Shown piece after piece: positions 5,670 to 12,352 of a DNA stretch of 21,721 bases; within the stretch, counting starts at the first letter, position 1, and the number at the start of each line of letters is the position of its first letter. The position numbers were made by a program, and so were the translations under genes. Where the stretch lies: contig CAZQFQ010000023.1 in assembly GCA_964592725.1 (NCBI GenBank), forward strand, positions 1-21,721. Direction: 5' to 3'. Source of the DNA: PALSA-1336 sp964592725. GTDB lineage: Bacteria > Patescibacteriota > Doudnabacteria > UBA920. The notes under the pieces are model-generated. The model was not told the origin of the DNA. It saw nothing but the letters and a program-made list of their open reading frames with translations, and did not search any database.

Positions 5670-5684
5670 TTTTCCCGGCTTTTC
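5659..5684 (+). terminator. Intrinsic terminator with the stop codon in its loop
   Basis: GCCGGGAA-TAATT-TTCCCGGC, then TTTTC. The TAA at 5667-5669 is the stop of the 5448-5669 gene. The hairpin also overlaps the point where trmD ends on the other strand. Confidence 0.8.
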
Positions 5685-6441
5685 ATTTAAACAAATCCGG
5701 CCTTCTCTTTTTTGTCCGTTTTTCTGATTCCTTTTTACGGAACTCTTCTATATTTTTATGGTGGCCGGAAAGCAAAACTTTTGGCACTTTCATCTCCTTG
5801 AACCTAGAACCCCGTACCTTGAATCTAAATACTTCCGGTTTTGTATATTGCGGATATTCTAATGACTTATTAAACGCACGGCCGTGCATTTTAGAAGTCT
5901 CTGAAAAAGACTCATTATAGGACGATTCGTCTTTTCCCAAAACGCCCGGACGCAAACGCATTACCGCTTCGCTTATGACCAAAGCCGGCAATTCCCCGCC
6001 CATTAAAACATAATCGCCAATGGAAATTTCTTTGTCCACAAACTGCCGAATGCGTTCGTCAAAGCCTTCATACCGGCCGCAAACAAAAATTAATTCATCG
6101 TATTTGGCCAGTCTTTGCGCCATTTGTTGATTAAACTTTTGCCCCTGAGGCGTCAACAAAACCGTCCGCACTTTCAACTTTCTACTTTTCACTTTCAACT
6201 TGCGTGCCGACTCAATAGCCTTATACAAGACGTCGGCACGCAGTACCATCCCCACCCCGCCGCCATATGGGCGACCGTCTACAGTCTTCCGTTCATCCAG
6301 CCCAAACAAACGCAAATTGACCGGCTTAATATCCAAAAGTTTTAGCTTAACCGCTCTTTTTACAATGCCAAAATTTTCCACAAAATCTTCCACAAATTTT
6401 GGGAACAGGGTAATTATTTTTATGGATAACTTTTTCTTCAT
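5683..6441 (-). CDS. trmD: tRNA (guanine37-N1)-methyltransferase TrmD
   Basis: It methylates G37 next to the anticodon using S-adenosylmethionine, which prevents frameshifting. Trefoil-knot SPOUT motifs are clear: LFPKFVEDF (12-20), YGGGVGMVL (59-67), LTPQGQKFNQ (96-105), CGRYEGFDERI (121-131) and IGDYVLMGGELP (141-152). The position aligned with the catalytic Asp of E. coli and H. influenzae TrmD (DSFA) is Glu177 here (NESFS). That is a conservative change, but I cannot tell if it is clade-wide. Two short insertions look repeat-derived: RKLKVKSRKLKV (80-91), from an ACTTTCAACTT repeat, and RFKVRGSRFKE (206-216). The linker at 183-193 is also longer than usual. Length is 252 aa. The ATG at 6441 has no clear SD. 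The gene is separated from khpA by a terminator and a 162-bp palindromic element, so it needs its own promoter. Confidence 0.96.
   Translation of the reverse strand: MKKKLSIKIITLFPKFVEDFVENFGIVKRAVKLKLLDIKPVNLRLFGLDERKTVDGRPYGGGVGMVLRADVLYKAIESARKLKVKSRKLKVRTVLLTPQGQKFNQQMAQRLAKYDELIFVCGRYEGFDERIRQFVDKEISIGDYVLMGGELPALVISEAVMRLRPGVLGKDESSYNESFSETSKMHGRAFNKSLEYPQYTKPEVFRFKVRGSRFKEMKVPKVLLSGHHKNIEEFRKKESEKRTKKRRPDLFK
6170..6200. repeat. ACTTTCAACTT direct repeat inside trmD
   Basis: Two copies of ACTTTCAACTT flank a related ACTTTTC word. The segment is translated as KLKVKSRKLKV in TrmD. A related CTACTTT array is found at about 16925-16950. Confidence 0.7.
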
Positions 6442-6512
6442 AGATAGGATACCAATAAACTAATCCATACGAATGATACTAATAATACAGATATCTTACA
6501 CCAAAACGAATT

Positions 6513-6674
6513 AGAACCTATTTTAAAAATCCTTCGGGCTGCAATTCCAGGATTTTGGCGTCTTGGCCTTAAAAATTTTTCCGCTTAGCTTCGGCTAAAC
6601 GTCAAAATTTGTTAAGGGCCAATCCGCTCAAAATCCTGTAATTTCGCCTACAAATTATTTTTAAAATAGGTTCT
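6513..6674. repeat. 162-bp imperfect palindrome, MITE-like element
   Basis: The perfect 18-base ends begin AGAACCTATTTT and finish AAAATAGGTTCT. Inside, paired blocks follow in order: CAGGATTTTG / CAAAATCCTG, TTGGCC / GGCCAA, AAATTTT-type blocks, and a central TTAGC-TTCG-GCTAA. The whole element could fold into one long hairpin. It occupies the place between khpA and trmD where rimM usually sits. No reading frame is convincing. It may be a non-autonomous mobile element or a large transcript-stabilising hairpin. Confidence 0.75.
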
Positions 6675-6730
6675 TAGTATTATCCGTATAATCAGTATCC
6701 AAATCCGTATATCCGTATCATAATACATTC

Positions 6731-6763
6731 TAACAAAATAACCCCACTCTTGCGAATGAGGTT
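6731..6763 (-). terminator. Intrinsic terminator after khpA
   Basis: On the minus strand, AACCTCATTC pairs with GAGTGGGGTT (10 bp including G-T pairs) across a GCAA tetraloop, followed by ATTTTGTT. The T-run is weak. Confidence 0.6.
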
Positions 6764-6814
6764 ACCTTATAGCGTTTATATTCGCGTCAATATTCTTCGC
6801 GACTAAATTCGCTT

Positions 6815-7183
6815 CTATAACTTGAAATCGTCTATAGAATCTTCGCTGGTTCCTGAGCTCTGTCCCATAGGGGCGCCCTGGCGGCCCATGTCGCGACCCA
6901 TATCGCCGCTCATTTCGCGGCGAGGGCCTCTGTGGGAACCTTCCGGTTCATAAATCTTCAGGTTCACGCGAGCCTTGTGCTTGGCGCCTACGACGCGAAG
7001 CAGAGTGCGAATAGCTTTGGCGGTTTGGCCCATGCGGCCTATAACCTGACCCATATCTTCGGGGTTCAAATGAAGAGTAATTAATACTCCCATTTCGTCC
7101 ACTACGCGCTCGGTTTTTACATCATCCGGATGGTCAACCAAAGCTTTTACGAGGAACTCTACAAATGCCTGATCTTGCTCCAT
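6815..7183 (-). CDS. khpA: KH-domain RNA-binding protein KhpA with a Gly/Arg/Met-rich tail
   Basis: A single KH domain of about 80 residues starts MEQDQAFVEFLVKALVDHP and carries the GxxG loop as GRMG (about residues 49-52) in QVIGRMGQTAKAIRTLLRV. Known KhpA proteins act with KhpB on small RNAs and cell-wall or division genes and are encoded between rpsP and rimM/trmD, as here. The ATG at 7183 gives the usual N-terminus. An in-frame extension to 7300 runs into a dispersed repeat and is not favoured. After the KH domain there is an unusual tail of about 40 residues (repeats of GDMGR/DMGRQ and an acidic end, SEDSIDDFKL). It resembles an RGG-like disordered RNA-binding tail and makes the protein 122 aa against the usual 75-85. 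Confidence 0.9.
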   Translation of the reverse strand: MEQDQAFVEFLVKALVDHPDDVKTERVVDEMGVLITLHLNPEDMGQVIGRMGQTAKAIRTLLRVVGAKHKARVNLKIYEPEGSHRGPRREMSGDMGRDMGRQGAPMGQSSGTSEDSIDDFKL

Positions 7184-7485
7184 AATAATAGAATTTCTGT
7201 GATAGCGTATTTCTGGCTTCGACCTTTTCATTAGCTCTGCTATCTTGGAGATATTATATCGCAGAGGATTTAGAGTGTCAATTGTCATTGTGTATGTCAT
7301 TGCGAGTGCATCCGAAGCAATCTTATCTGGAATAAAGATTGCCGCGCCCGGCCTTCGTAGCCGATAATTACAGTTTGATAATCATCAAAAGCTGGTTATA
7401 TAATCAACCTTTACTATTTATACGATCGGTACTTCGGCGGAGTGGGCTCGGTCAGATAAAGCCCTGACCTCCTCGCAATGACACA
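7184..7485. other. Repeat-filled gap between khpA and rpsP
   Basis: No gene is seen. Most of the gap is the inverted-repeat-bounded element at 7295-7483. The remainder (7184-7294) holds an AT-rich stretch upstream of khpA. Confidence 0.5.
7295..7483. repeat. 189-bp element bounded by TGTCATTGC / GCAATGACA
   Basis: The inverted ends TGTCATTGC (7295-7303) and GCAATGACA (7475-7483) enclose several smaller hairpins, including AGCAATCTTATCT/ATAAAGATTGC. Near the left end is the apex GAGTGCATCCGA (7304-7315). The same ends bound a 95-bp element at 8155-8249. Confidence 0.7.
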
Positions 7486-7517
7486 TTAAAACCCCACCAG
7501 CTTGGGTGGGGTTTTAA
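7486..7517 (-). terminator. rpsP terminator
   Basis: TTAAAACCCCACC pairs with GGTGGGGTTTTAA (13 bp) across a short loop. On the minus strand the descending arm ends in TTTTAA. The hairpin follows the rpsP stop and would also work on the plus strand. Confidence 0.85.
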
Positions 7518-7531
7518 CGATTGATAATTTT

Positions 7532-7981
7532 TTAAGCCGCAGGTTGCTGTGGGGTTGTCTCTTCCGGAATGGCCTTGCTTTCTTCAACGGCTGGAATTTC
7601 TACCGGTTTTTCTTCAACCTTGGATTCCACTTCAGCAGTCGCTTCGGCGGCCTCAACCGGTGTTTCGACGGCCGGGGCATCGGCAGGTTTTTCAACTACG
7701 GGCTCAACGGGCTTTTTGGGAATGTTGAACGCTTTAACTTTTTTGCCGTCAAACAAACTTTTTGTGATTAAAAGATTTTGGACGGTTTCGCTCAAGGAAA
7801 TTTTTTGGCCGAGCCAGTATTTTAAGCGCTCTTCTTTGACCTGGAACTTTTTTGTGCGGGTATTATAGCTTCCCAAAACTTCGGTAACTTTTTTGGTTAC
7901 CGGCGCTTCCTTTTCCGCCAGCACGATTCTAAAATCCGCCTGATTCTTTTTGCCGGTTCTTTGGAGTCTAATAATAAGCAT
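7532..7981 (-). CDS. rpsP: Small ribosomal subunit protein bS16 with a Pro/Glu/Ala-rich extension
   Basis: bS16 is an assembly protein of the 30S subunit. Residues 1-85 are typical: MLIIRLQRTGKKNQADFRIVLAE, VLGSYN, then WLGQKISLSETVQNLL. Residues about 93-149 are an added low-complexity tail rich in Pro, Glu, Val and Ala (such as VETPVEAAEATAEVESKVEEKP), presumably disordered and acidic. The usual length is 80-100, here 149. It heads the rpsP-khpA-trmD series on the minus strand. No SD is visible before the ATG at 7981; the upstream bases are a CTTTAATC tandem repeat. Confidence 0.95.
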   Translation of the reverse strand: MLIIRLQRTGKKNQADFRIVLAEKEAPVTKKVTEVLGSYNTRTKKFQVKEERLKYWLGQKISLSETVQNLLITKSLFDGKKVKAFNIPKKPVEPVVEKPADAPAVETPVEAAEATAEVESKVEEKPVEIPAVEESKAIPEETTPQQPAA

Positions 7982-8154
7982 TTTTAGATTAAAGTTTTAT
8001 GATTAAAGATTAAAGAAAAAACATGGCGTCATCCCAAGCGGAGCGAAGGATCTCTTAAGCAGCAAACTCAGAGAAACTTTAAACCGTTTAAATGACTTGT
8101 GAGCGTGCAAATATCTTACCAGTTTTACCCGTTCCCGTCAACCGCTGATGTTTG
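7982..8154. other. Gap upstream of rpsP with short repeats
   Basis: It holds a CTTTAATC-like tandem repeat next to the rpsP start (about 7983-8015) and a short palindromic repeat, GTCATCCC...GGATCTC, at about 8031-8055 with an AAGCGGAGCGAA middle. No gene is seen up to the element at 8155. Confidence 0.5.
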
Positions 8155-8249
8155 TGTCATTGCGAGGAGCCCCGAGTGCATGCGAGGGGCGACGCGGCAA
8201 TCTTATCTTTCCTTATTAAAAGATTGTTTCGGCTGCTACTGCAATGACA
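8155..8249. repeat. 95-bp element bounded by TGTCATTGC / GCAATGACA
   Basis: It has the same ends as 7295-7483, with inner arms GAGCCCC/GGGGC and AATCTT/AAGATT. The apex GAGTGCATGCGA lies at 8174-8185 between CCCC and GGGG. Confidence 0.75.
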
Positions 8250-8264
8250 CCATAGAACGCCCTA

Positions 8265-8295
8265 TTGACTCTCTCTCTCTACAATCTCCTACAAT
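8265..8295 (+). promoter_or_regulatory. Possible promoter of the 8360-8620 gene
   Basis: TTGACT (8265-8270) and TACAAT (8290-8295) are separated by 19 bases, longer than ideal. Another TACAAT at 8280-8285 is too close. A CT dinucleotide tract lies in the spacer, where slippage could alter spacing and expression. Confidence 0.4.
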
Positions 8296-8359
8296 AATTT
8301 ATCGCGGATACCCGCAAAAGTCGGCGGAAATCCGGAGTCATACTGACAGGAGGAAAAAC

Positions 8360-8620
8360 ATGGACTACACCCTTGAAACTGCGGTAAAAGGAAAGTGGAG
8401 CGTCCAATTCGGAAGGCAAATACCAGTTAATCTGGACAACGAAGGTACCCGAGTACCCATACGTATGATACTTTTGGAAGCGTATGCGCTCACCGGCGGC
8501 AAGCTGGATCAGGTTTTTGACAGCACGCATCCCACACCTAGATTCTCAATCGTGGAAGTTCGGGAGCCATCCAGCCCGAAAGAACGGGGTTTTATCAAAG
8601 CTGGTTTTGCGGTGTTTTAG
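8360..8620 (+). CDS. Small orphan protein, 86 aa, function unknown
   Basis: The ATG at 8360 has an ideal AGGAGG six bases upstream. The frame upstream of it consists of the 8155-8249 repeat and is not favoured. The protein begins MDYTLETAVKGKWSVQFG, has alternating hydrophobic residues that suggest beta structure, and ends RGFIKAGFAVF. There is no signal peptide or membrane span, and I recognise no family. It is a single-gene unit with a terminator at 8667-8725, like the other plus-strand orphans in this window. Confidence 0.65.
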   Translation: MDYTLETAVKGKWSVQFGRQIPVNLDNEGTRVPIRMILLEAYALTGGKLDQVFDSTHPTPRFSIVEVREPSSPKERGFIKAGFAVF

Positions 8621-8666
8621 CTATATGTCCCCGTGCCTAGGCCGAGACCCGTTCGGCGCAAATCAC

Positions 8667-8725
8667 AAAAAAGCTTTGGCCGCCGCGCATGATTCAACGC
8701 GCGGACGCCACGGCTTTTTCTTTTT
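8667..8725 (+). terminator. Intrinsic terminator after the 8360-8620 gene
   Basis: A long, slightly imperfect hairpin (AAAAAGC ... GCTTTTT outside, CCGCGC / GCGCGG inside) is followed by TTTTTCTTTTT. Confidence 0.75.
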
Positions 8726-8734
8726 ACCAAATTA

Positions 8735-8772
8735 AAATCACATTATTTCACGGCCGTGAAATAATGTGATTT
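8735..8772. repeat. 38-bp perfect palindrome
   Basis: The left arm AAATCACATTATTTCACGG is followed directly by its exact reverse complement, with no spacer; the centre is GG|CC at 8753/8754. It lies between two convergent genes. There is no T-run, so it is not a standard terminator. It could extrude a cruciform or bind a protein. Confidence 0.9.
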
Positions 8773-8789
8773 ACAATGTTTACTATTTC

Positions 8790-9416
8790 CTAATTTTTTA
8801 TTTCTCTATTTCTATGTCTTATGTGTCTATTAATCCACCACGCCGCGCCGATGATGATAATTAAGATTATCAGCAAATCCAAATTGTGGAATTGGTTGTG
8901 GAGACTCGACCAATTTTGTCCAAGCTTTTGGCCGATGTAGGCTAAAAGAAGACTCCATAAAAATGAGCCTAAAAAAGTAAACAATAAAAATTTCCAAAAA
9001 ACCTCTTCGGCCAAGCCCGCGGCAAAGGCGATAAAACTGCGCACGATGGGTAACAGCTGGCCGATAAAAATCGCAATGCTTCCGAACTTGGCAAAAAATT
9101 TTTCGGTCATATTCAAATCGTGGTGTGAAATCAAAATATATTTGCCGAATTTTACAATCAACGACCGTCCGCCTTTGTAACCAATATAATATGCGATTGA
9201 TGAGCCCAGACAGCTTCCCAAACCGCCGACCAAAGCTATCAGCCAAATATTAAACCTTCCTGTTGACGCCAAAAAACCGGCAAAAGGCAAAATCACTTCG
9301 CTGGGAATGGGAACAGCCACGGTCTGCAAAGCCATTAAAAGACCAACCCCGGCATAGCCCAGGGTTGAGATAGTATGGATGATAAAATTGGTGGCGACCG
9401 ATAATATTGATGGCAT
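8790..9416 (-). CDS. DedA-family integral membrane protein
   Basis: DedA/VTT-domain proteins act in lipid-carrier or phospholipid flipping and membrane homeostasis. The family motifs are visible: ALQTVAVPIPSEVILPFAGF, GLGSCLGSSIAYYIGYKGG and GQLLPIVRSFIAFAAGL (the conserved Pro and Arg of the third motif are kept). Several hydrophobic helices and a final membrane span (LLIILIIIIGAAWWI) precede a basic tail. The ATG at 9416 (MPSILSVATNF) is preferred to a GTG at 9434, because the latter lies next to a repeat; no SD is visible for either. The length of 208 aa is normal. It stands alone, between orphan genes and smc. Confidence 0.9.
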   Translation of the reverse strand: MPSILSVATNFIIHTISTLGYAGVGLLMALQTVAVPIPSEVILPFAGFLASTGRFNIWLIALVGGLGSCLGSSIAYYIGYKGGRSLIVKFGKYILISHHDLNMTEKFFAKFGSIAIFIGQLLPIVRSFIAFAAGLAEEVFWKFLLFTFLGSFLWSLLLAYIGQKLGQNWSSLHNQFHNLDLLIILIIIIGAAWWINRHIRHRNREIKN

Positions 9417-9434
9417 AAAACATACATTAATCAC

Positions 9435-9545
9435 GGCGTCATTCTGAGGGAGTGCATCCGACCGAAGAATCTCAAATAAGAGATCCCTCGCCCCGCTTTG
9501 TATTACTGTTAAGGGCTCGGGATGACGCCGCTAACGCGGCGTCAT
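9435..9545. repeat. 95-bp GGCGTCAT-ended element plus adjoining hairpin at the smc 3' end
   Basis: GGCGTCAT (9435-9442) and ATGACGCC (9522-9529) bound the element. The apex GAGTGCATCCGA is at 9450-9461, followed by GAAGAATCTC/GAGATCC arms. A second hairpin, ATGACGCCGC-TAAC-GCGGCGTCAT (9522-9545), overlaps the smc stop codon and may serve as its transcript end. Confidence 0.7.
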
Positions 9546-12169
9546 TTTGCAAACGCTTTCGCCTGTTCCAATTTGACCGACAGCAGCTTGGATATCCCAT
9601 CATCCCCCATAGTCACGCCGTAAAGCATGGTGGCTTGGGCCATGGTTTCGCGGTTGTGGGTTATTGTGACAAATTGAGTTTGGTTGGCTAGGGTGCCTAA
9701 AATCTGTCCAAAACGGATGGTGTTGGCGTCGTCCAACGCCGCGTCAACTTCGTCAAGAACGACAAAAGGCGAAGGGAAACAGGAAAGTAAGCTGCACAAA
9801 AGCGCGATTGATGTTAAAGCTCTCTCTCCCCCGGACAATGCCTGAATGGAAGCCAATTTTTTTCCCGGCGGCGTGGCTTTTATATCTATGCCGATTATAT
9901 TTGAGGCTCCTTGTTCGTATTTTTGCACGACTTTTTCTTCCGGCCTCAAAACCTCCGGCGCATCGGCCGTTTCACCGGCAACTTCCGATAAATCCACCGC
10001 CTGGGCGGACGGTTCGTCTGCGGATTTTAAAATGCTCAAATACGCGCGGCCTCCGTTAAACAATACCCTGAAATAAAATTCAAACTTTTCGTTAATTTTG
10101 TTAAAAGATTCGTTAAACCTTTGTTTAATATGCACATCAAGCTCGTCTATAATCTGACGCAAATCTTCCATCCCGTGTTTTAAATCCGCCACCTGCGTGC
10201 TTAAATTTGTATAGCGGGCCTCGGTTTCCTGATATTCTTTTAAGGTCAGCTCATCCATACCGCCGATGGTTTCCAGCTGATTTTTTAGCCGAGCCATTTT
10301 GCCTTCCAAATCTTCCGTCTGACTTTTTATTTCGGATGCCTGCAAATCTTTCCATTCCTGATGCCCCAAAATCCTGCCGACTTCTTCGGCCAAAACCTGC
10401 ATTTGGGTATCTAACTTGGCTTTTTCAATATTCACTAAGGATTCCTGATCTTTTATTTTGGAGATTTTATCCTGCAAATCCCGGAACTCATTTTCCATTT
10501 GCCTAAGCTCCTTTTGCCGCGCGTCCTGCTCCTGATAATGCCCCTTTAGCTGATTTTCCACGGCCAAAATTTCGGCGCCCAAAACTTCCACTTCTTTTTT
10601 TATCCTCGCTTCCTCAGCCAGCAAATCCTGCCAAAACGCGTCCGGCGAAGAGCTTTGCGCCTTTTTTAGCTCCAAATCAAAATGCAGTTTTTCCTGCTGG
10701 AGACCGCTTAGCTCCCTTTCCAAAAAATCCAACGATAGCTTGGATTTGCTCATATTCAACTGCGCGGTATTAACCTCATTCCCCAAAAGCTCTTTTTGTT
10801 TAAGCAGGCCGTCCAGCTCATGTTTTAGCGCCGCGGCGCTTTGCTGGGGATCCAGCACGGCGGTTTTAGCCAAATTTTTAAATTTGGCGAAATTTCGCGC
10901 CATAGCTTCGGCCTTGCTTTTTATTTGCGCCGGATCGGCATTTTTTGATAATGCCTGATACAAATCGCTCCACGCATTTTCCAAAACAGTCAACTCCAAG
11001 CCCACCAGGCCCCAGTCAATTTGCGCCGGGTTGTTTAATTTTTGGGAAAGCGCATTAAGCTTTTTATTAACTTCTTCCAAAGCCTTAAACTGGCCGACAA
11101 ATAAAAATTCTTCTTTTTGTTTTTGGGTCGATGCCGCCTGGATTTTATTTTTTATTTCCTCAATTTTTCCGGCTCGGGTGTGGACTTCCACCTGCAAACT
11201 TTGGGCGTCGCCGGAAACGGCGGTTTTTTGGCTCTGCATTTTGCCGCGCACCAAGCTTAAATCTTCCAAAAGCTTATTTTTTGGCGCTTGCAGGCTGTTT
11301 AGCTCATCCTGAATTAGTTTAAAAGCACTCCCCCCCTGCTGGTTGGAAGTTTCCAGGTTTTCCAGCTTTGCCCGAAGCTGGCGCGAGTTTTCCTCCAAAG
11401 TTTTTTTTACGCCGCCCAGCTCCCCAAGCTGTTTTAAAAATCTGTCCAGACCGTGCTTCAACTGCCAAAAAGTCCTGCCAAAAAACTCGCGGCTGTAAAC
11501 TTTCAATTCCGTTTCAATTTCCGCCCTGGCTTCCAGTTTTTTTGCCTGGCGACGGAGAGATTTTAACCGCGGCTCAATTTCCGCGATTAAATCCTCGGCC
11601 CGCATTAAATTCTGCGCCGTCTGTTCCAGCCTCCGCAGGGTCTTTTCGCGCTTCATATAATACGATTTTACCCCGCTGGCCTCGTCCAGCAAACTTTTGA
11701 CCTCGGCCGGGCCGGCCAAAATCATCTGGTCAATGGTTCCCTGGCCGATTACGGTATAACGCGAAGTACCGATGTTGCTTTTTAAAACAAGCTCCACGAC
11801 ATCCAGCAAACGGACTTTGTTGCCGTTAATTAAATATTCGCTTTCGCCGCTGCGGTCTATGGTGCGGCCGATGCTGACTTCCGAACTGTCCACGGGGATG
11901 CGATGATCGGCATTATCAAAAGTCGCGGTAACCTCGGCAAAACCCTGCCTCACTTTTTTATCACTGCCGGCAAAAATTACGTCGTCGGCTTTTTTTCCCC
12001 GAATAAGCTTGGCGCTTTGCTCGCCCAAAACCCAGCGGATGGCGTCGGCCACATTGCTCTTACCGCTGCCGTTGGGCCCCACAATGGCAATAACGCCGCT
12101 GGAAAACTCCAGCGTGGTTTTTTGGGCAAAACTTTTAAATCCGTGGATTTCAAGCCTCTTTAAATACAT
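9542..12169 (-). CDS. smc: SMC chromosome condensation ATPase, short form without a recognisable hinge
   Basis: This is a DNA-organising ATPase. Head motifs are intact: Walker A GPNGSGKSN (31-39), Q-loop Q143, signature LSGGE (778-782) and Walker B VVLDEVDAALD (803-813). Coiled coil runs from about 165 to 375 and from about 441 to 680. The total is 875 aa, against about 1150-1200 in typical SMCs. The middle (about 376-440, from NNPAQIDWGL to TAVLDPQQ) is only some 60 residues and shows neither the Gly-rich hinge signature nor a Rad50-type CxxC hook, so dimerisation at the arm tips must be different or absent. An acidic insertion (about 717-748) sits in the C-terminal head before the signature. 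The ATG at 12169 gives the standard MYLKRLEIHGFKSF start. No SD is visible. The start codon is 1 base from the -35 of a divergent promoter. Confidence 0.93.
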   Translation of the reverse strand: MYLKRLEIHGFKSFAQKTTLEFSSGVIAIVGPNGSGKSNVADAIRWVLGEQSAKLIRGKKADDVIFAGSDKKVRQGFAEVTATFDNADHRIPVDSSEVSIGRTIDRSGESEYLINGNKVRLLDVVELVLKSNIGTSRYTVIGQGTIDQMILAGPAEVKSLLDEASGVKSYYMKREKTLRRLEQTAQNLMRAEDLIAEIEPRLKSLRRQAKKLEARAEIETELKVYSREFFGRTFWQLKHGLDRFLKQLGELGGVKKTLEENSRQLRAKLENLETSNQQGGSAFKLIQDELNSLQAPKNKLLEDLSLVRGKMQSQKTAVSGDAQSLQVEVHTRAGKIEEIKNKIQAASTQKQKEEFLFVGQFKALEEVNKKLNALSQKLNNPAQIDWGLVGLELTVLENAWSDLYQALSKNADPAQIKSKAEAMARNFAKFKNLAKTAVLDPQQSAAALKHELDGLLKQKELLGNEVNTAQLNMSKSKLSLDFLERELSGLQQEKLHFDLELKKAQSSSPDAFWQDLLAEEARIKKEVEVLGAEILAVENQLKGHYQEQDARQKELRQMENEFRDLQDKISKIKDQESLVNIEKAKLDTQMQVLAEEVGRILGHQEWKDLQASEIKSQTEDLEGKMARLKNQLETIGGMDELTLKEYQETEARYTNLSTQVADLKHGMEDLRQIIDELDVHIKQRFNESFNKINEKFEFYFRVLFNGGRAYLSILKSADEPSAQAVDLSEVAGETADAPEVLRPEEKVVQKYEQGASNIIGIDIKATPPGKKLASIQALSGGERALTSIALLCSLLSCFPSPFVVLDEVDAALDDANTIRFGQILGTLANQTQFVTITHNRETMAQATMLYGVTMGDDGISKLLSVKLEQAKAFAK

Positions 12170-12170
12170 A

Positions 12171-12198
12171 TTGACAAGCTTTTTTTTTCTGTTAAAAT
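12171..12198 (+). promoter_or_regulatory. Promoter of the candidate small RNA
   Basis: TTGACA (12171-12176), a 16-base T-rich spacer and TAAAAT (12193-12198). The start is predicted near 12205. It is divergent from smc. Confidence 0.7.
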
Positions 12199-12204
12199 TA
12201 TCTT

Positions 12205-12352
12205 ATAGGTCTTCGGCCCGTAGTTTTCGCACCACACTTGCGGGGAGCCTTTAAAAGCTTTCGGCCGTGGTTTTACACTACACTTGCGGAAGGCCTTCTA
12301 AAATAAGCTTTCTACATAAGCCCTCATAAGCTTCCGGAAGGCTTTTTTTATT
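12205..12352 (+). ncRNA. Candidate structured small RNA with two tandem motif copies
   Basis: A promoter, about 150 bases without a reading frame, and a terminator-like end (AAGCTT-CCGG-AA(G)GCTT, then TTTTTTTATTTT at 12329-12353) define the unit. Inside are two related copies of about 48 nt (12211-12257 and 12258-12307). Each has TTCGGCC, a CCG / CGG stem, TnGTTTT, ACnnCACTTGCGG, GCC or GGCC and a TnnTAAAA spacer. Differences between the copies partly preserve pairing, for example CCCG/CGGG against GCCG/CGGA. I do not recognise a known RNA family. The opposite strand would be part of the smc 5' leader, but promoter and terminator favour the plus strand. Confidence 0.55.

Larger units (their letters stand above)
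6442..6814. other. 373-bp gene-free gap where rimM would be expected
   Basis: The gap holds the 162-bp palindrome (6513-6674), a tract of ATCCGTAT words (about 6685-6725) and the khpA terminator (6731-6763). A weak trmD promoter candidate on the minus strand is TTGGTG-17-TAGTAT at about 6476-6504. I see no gene, and no remnant of RimM in any frame. Confidence 0.6.

Noticed and set aside
7295..8249. CRISPR array or transposon ends from the recurring TGTCATTGC motifs
   Set aside because: Only two elements of unequal length, with no regular spacers, no cas genes and no transposase. They fit short palindromic repeats.
8830..9246. 138-aa minus-strand reading frame inside dedA
   Set aside because: It is a shifted frame of the DedA gene, whose motifs are clear in the main frame.
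12205..12352. A known tandem riboswitch class such as glycine or glutamine
   Set aside because: I could not match the conserved words to those aptamers, and no gene lies downstream on this strand.
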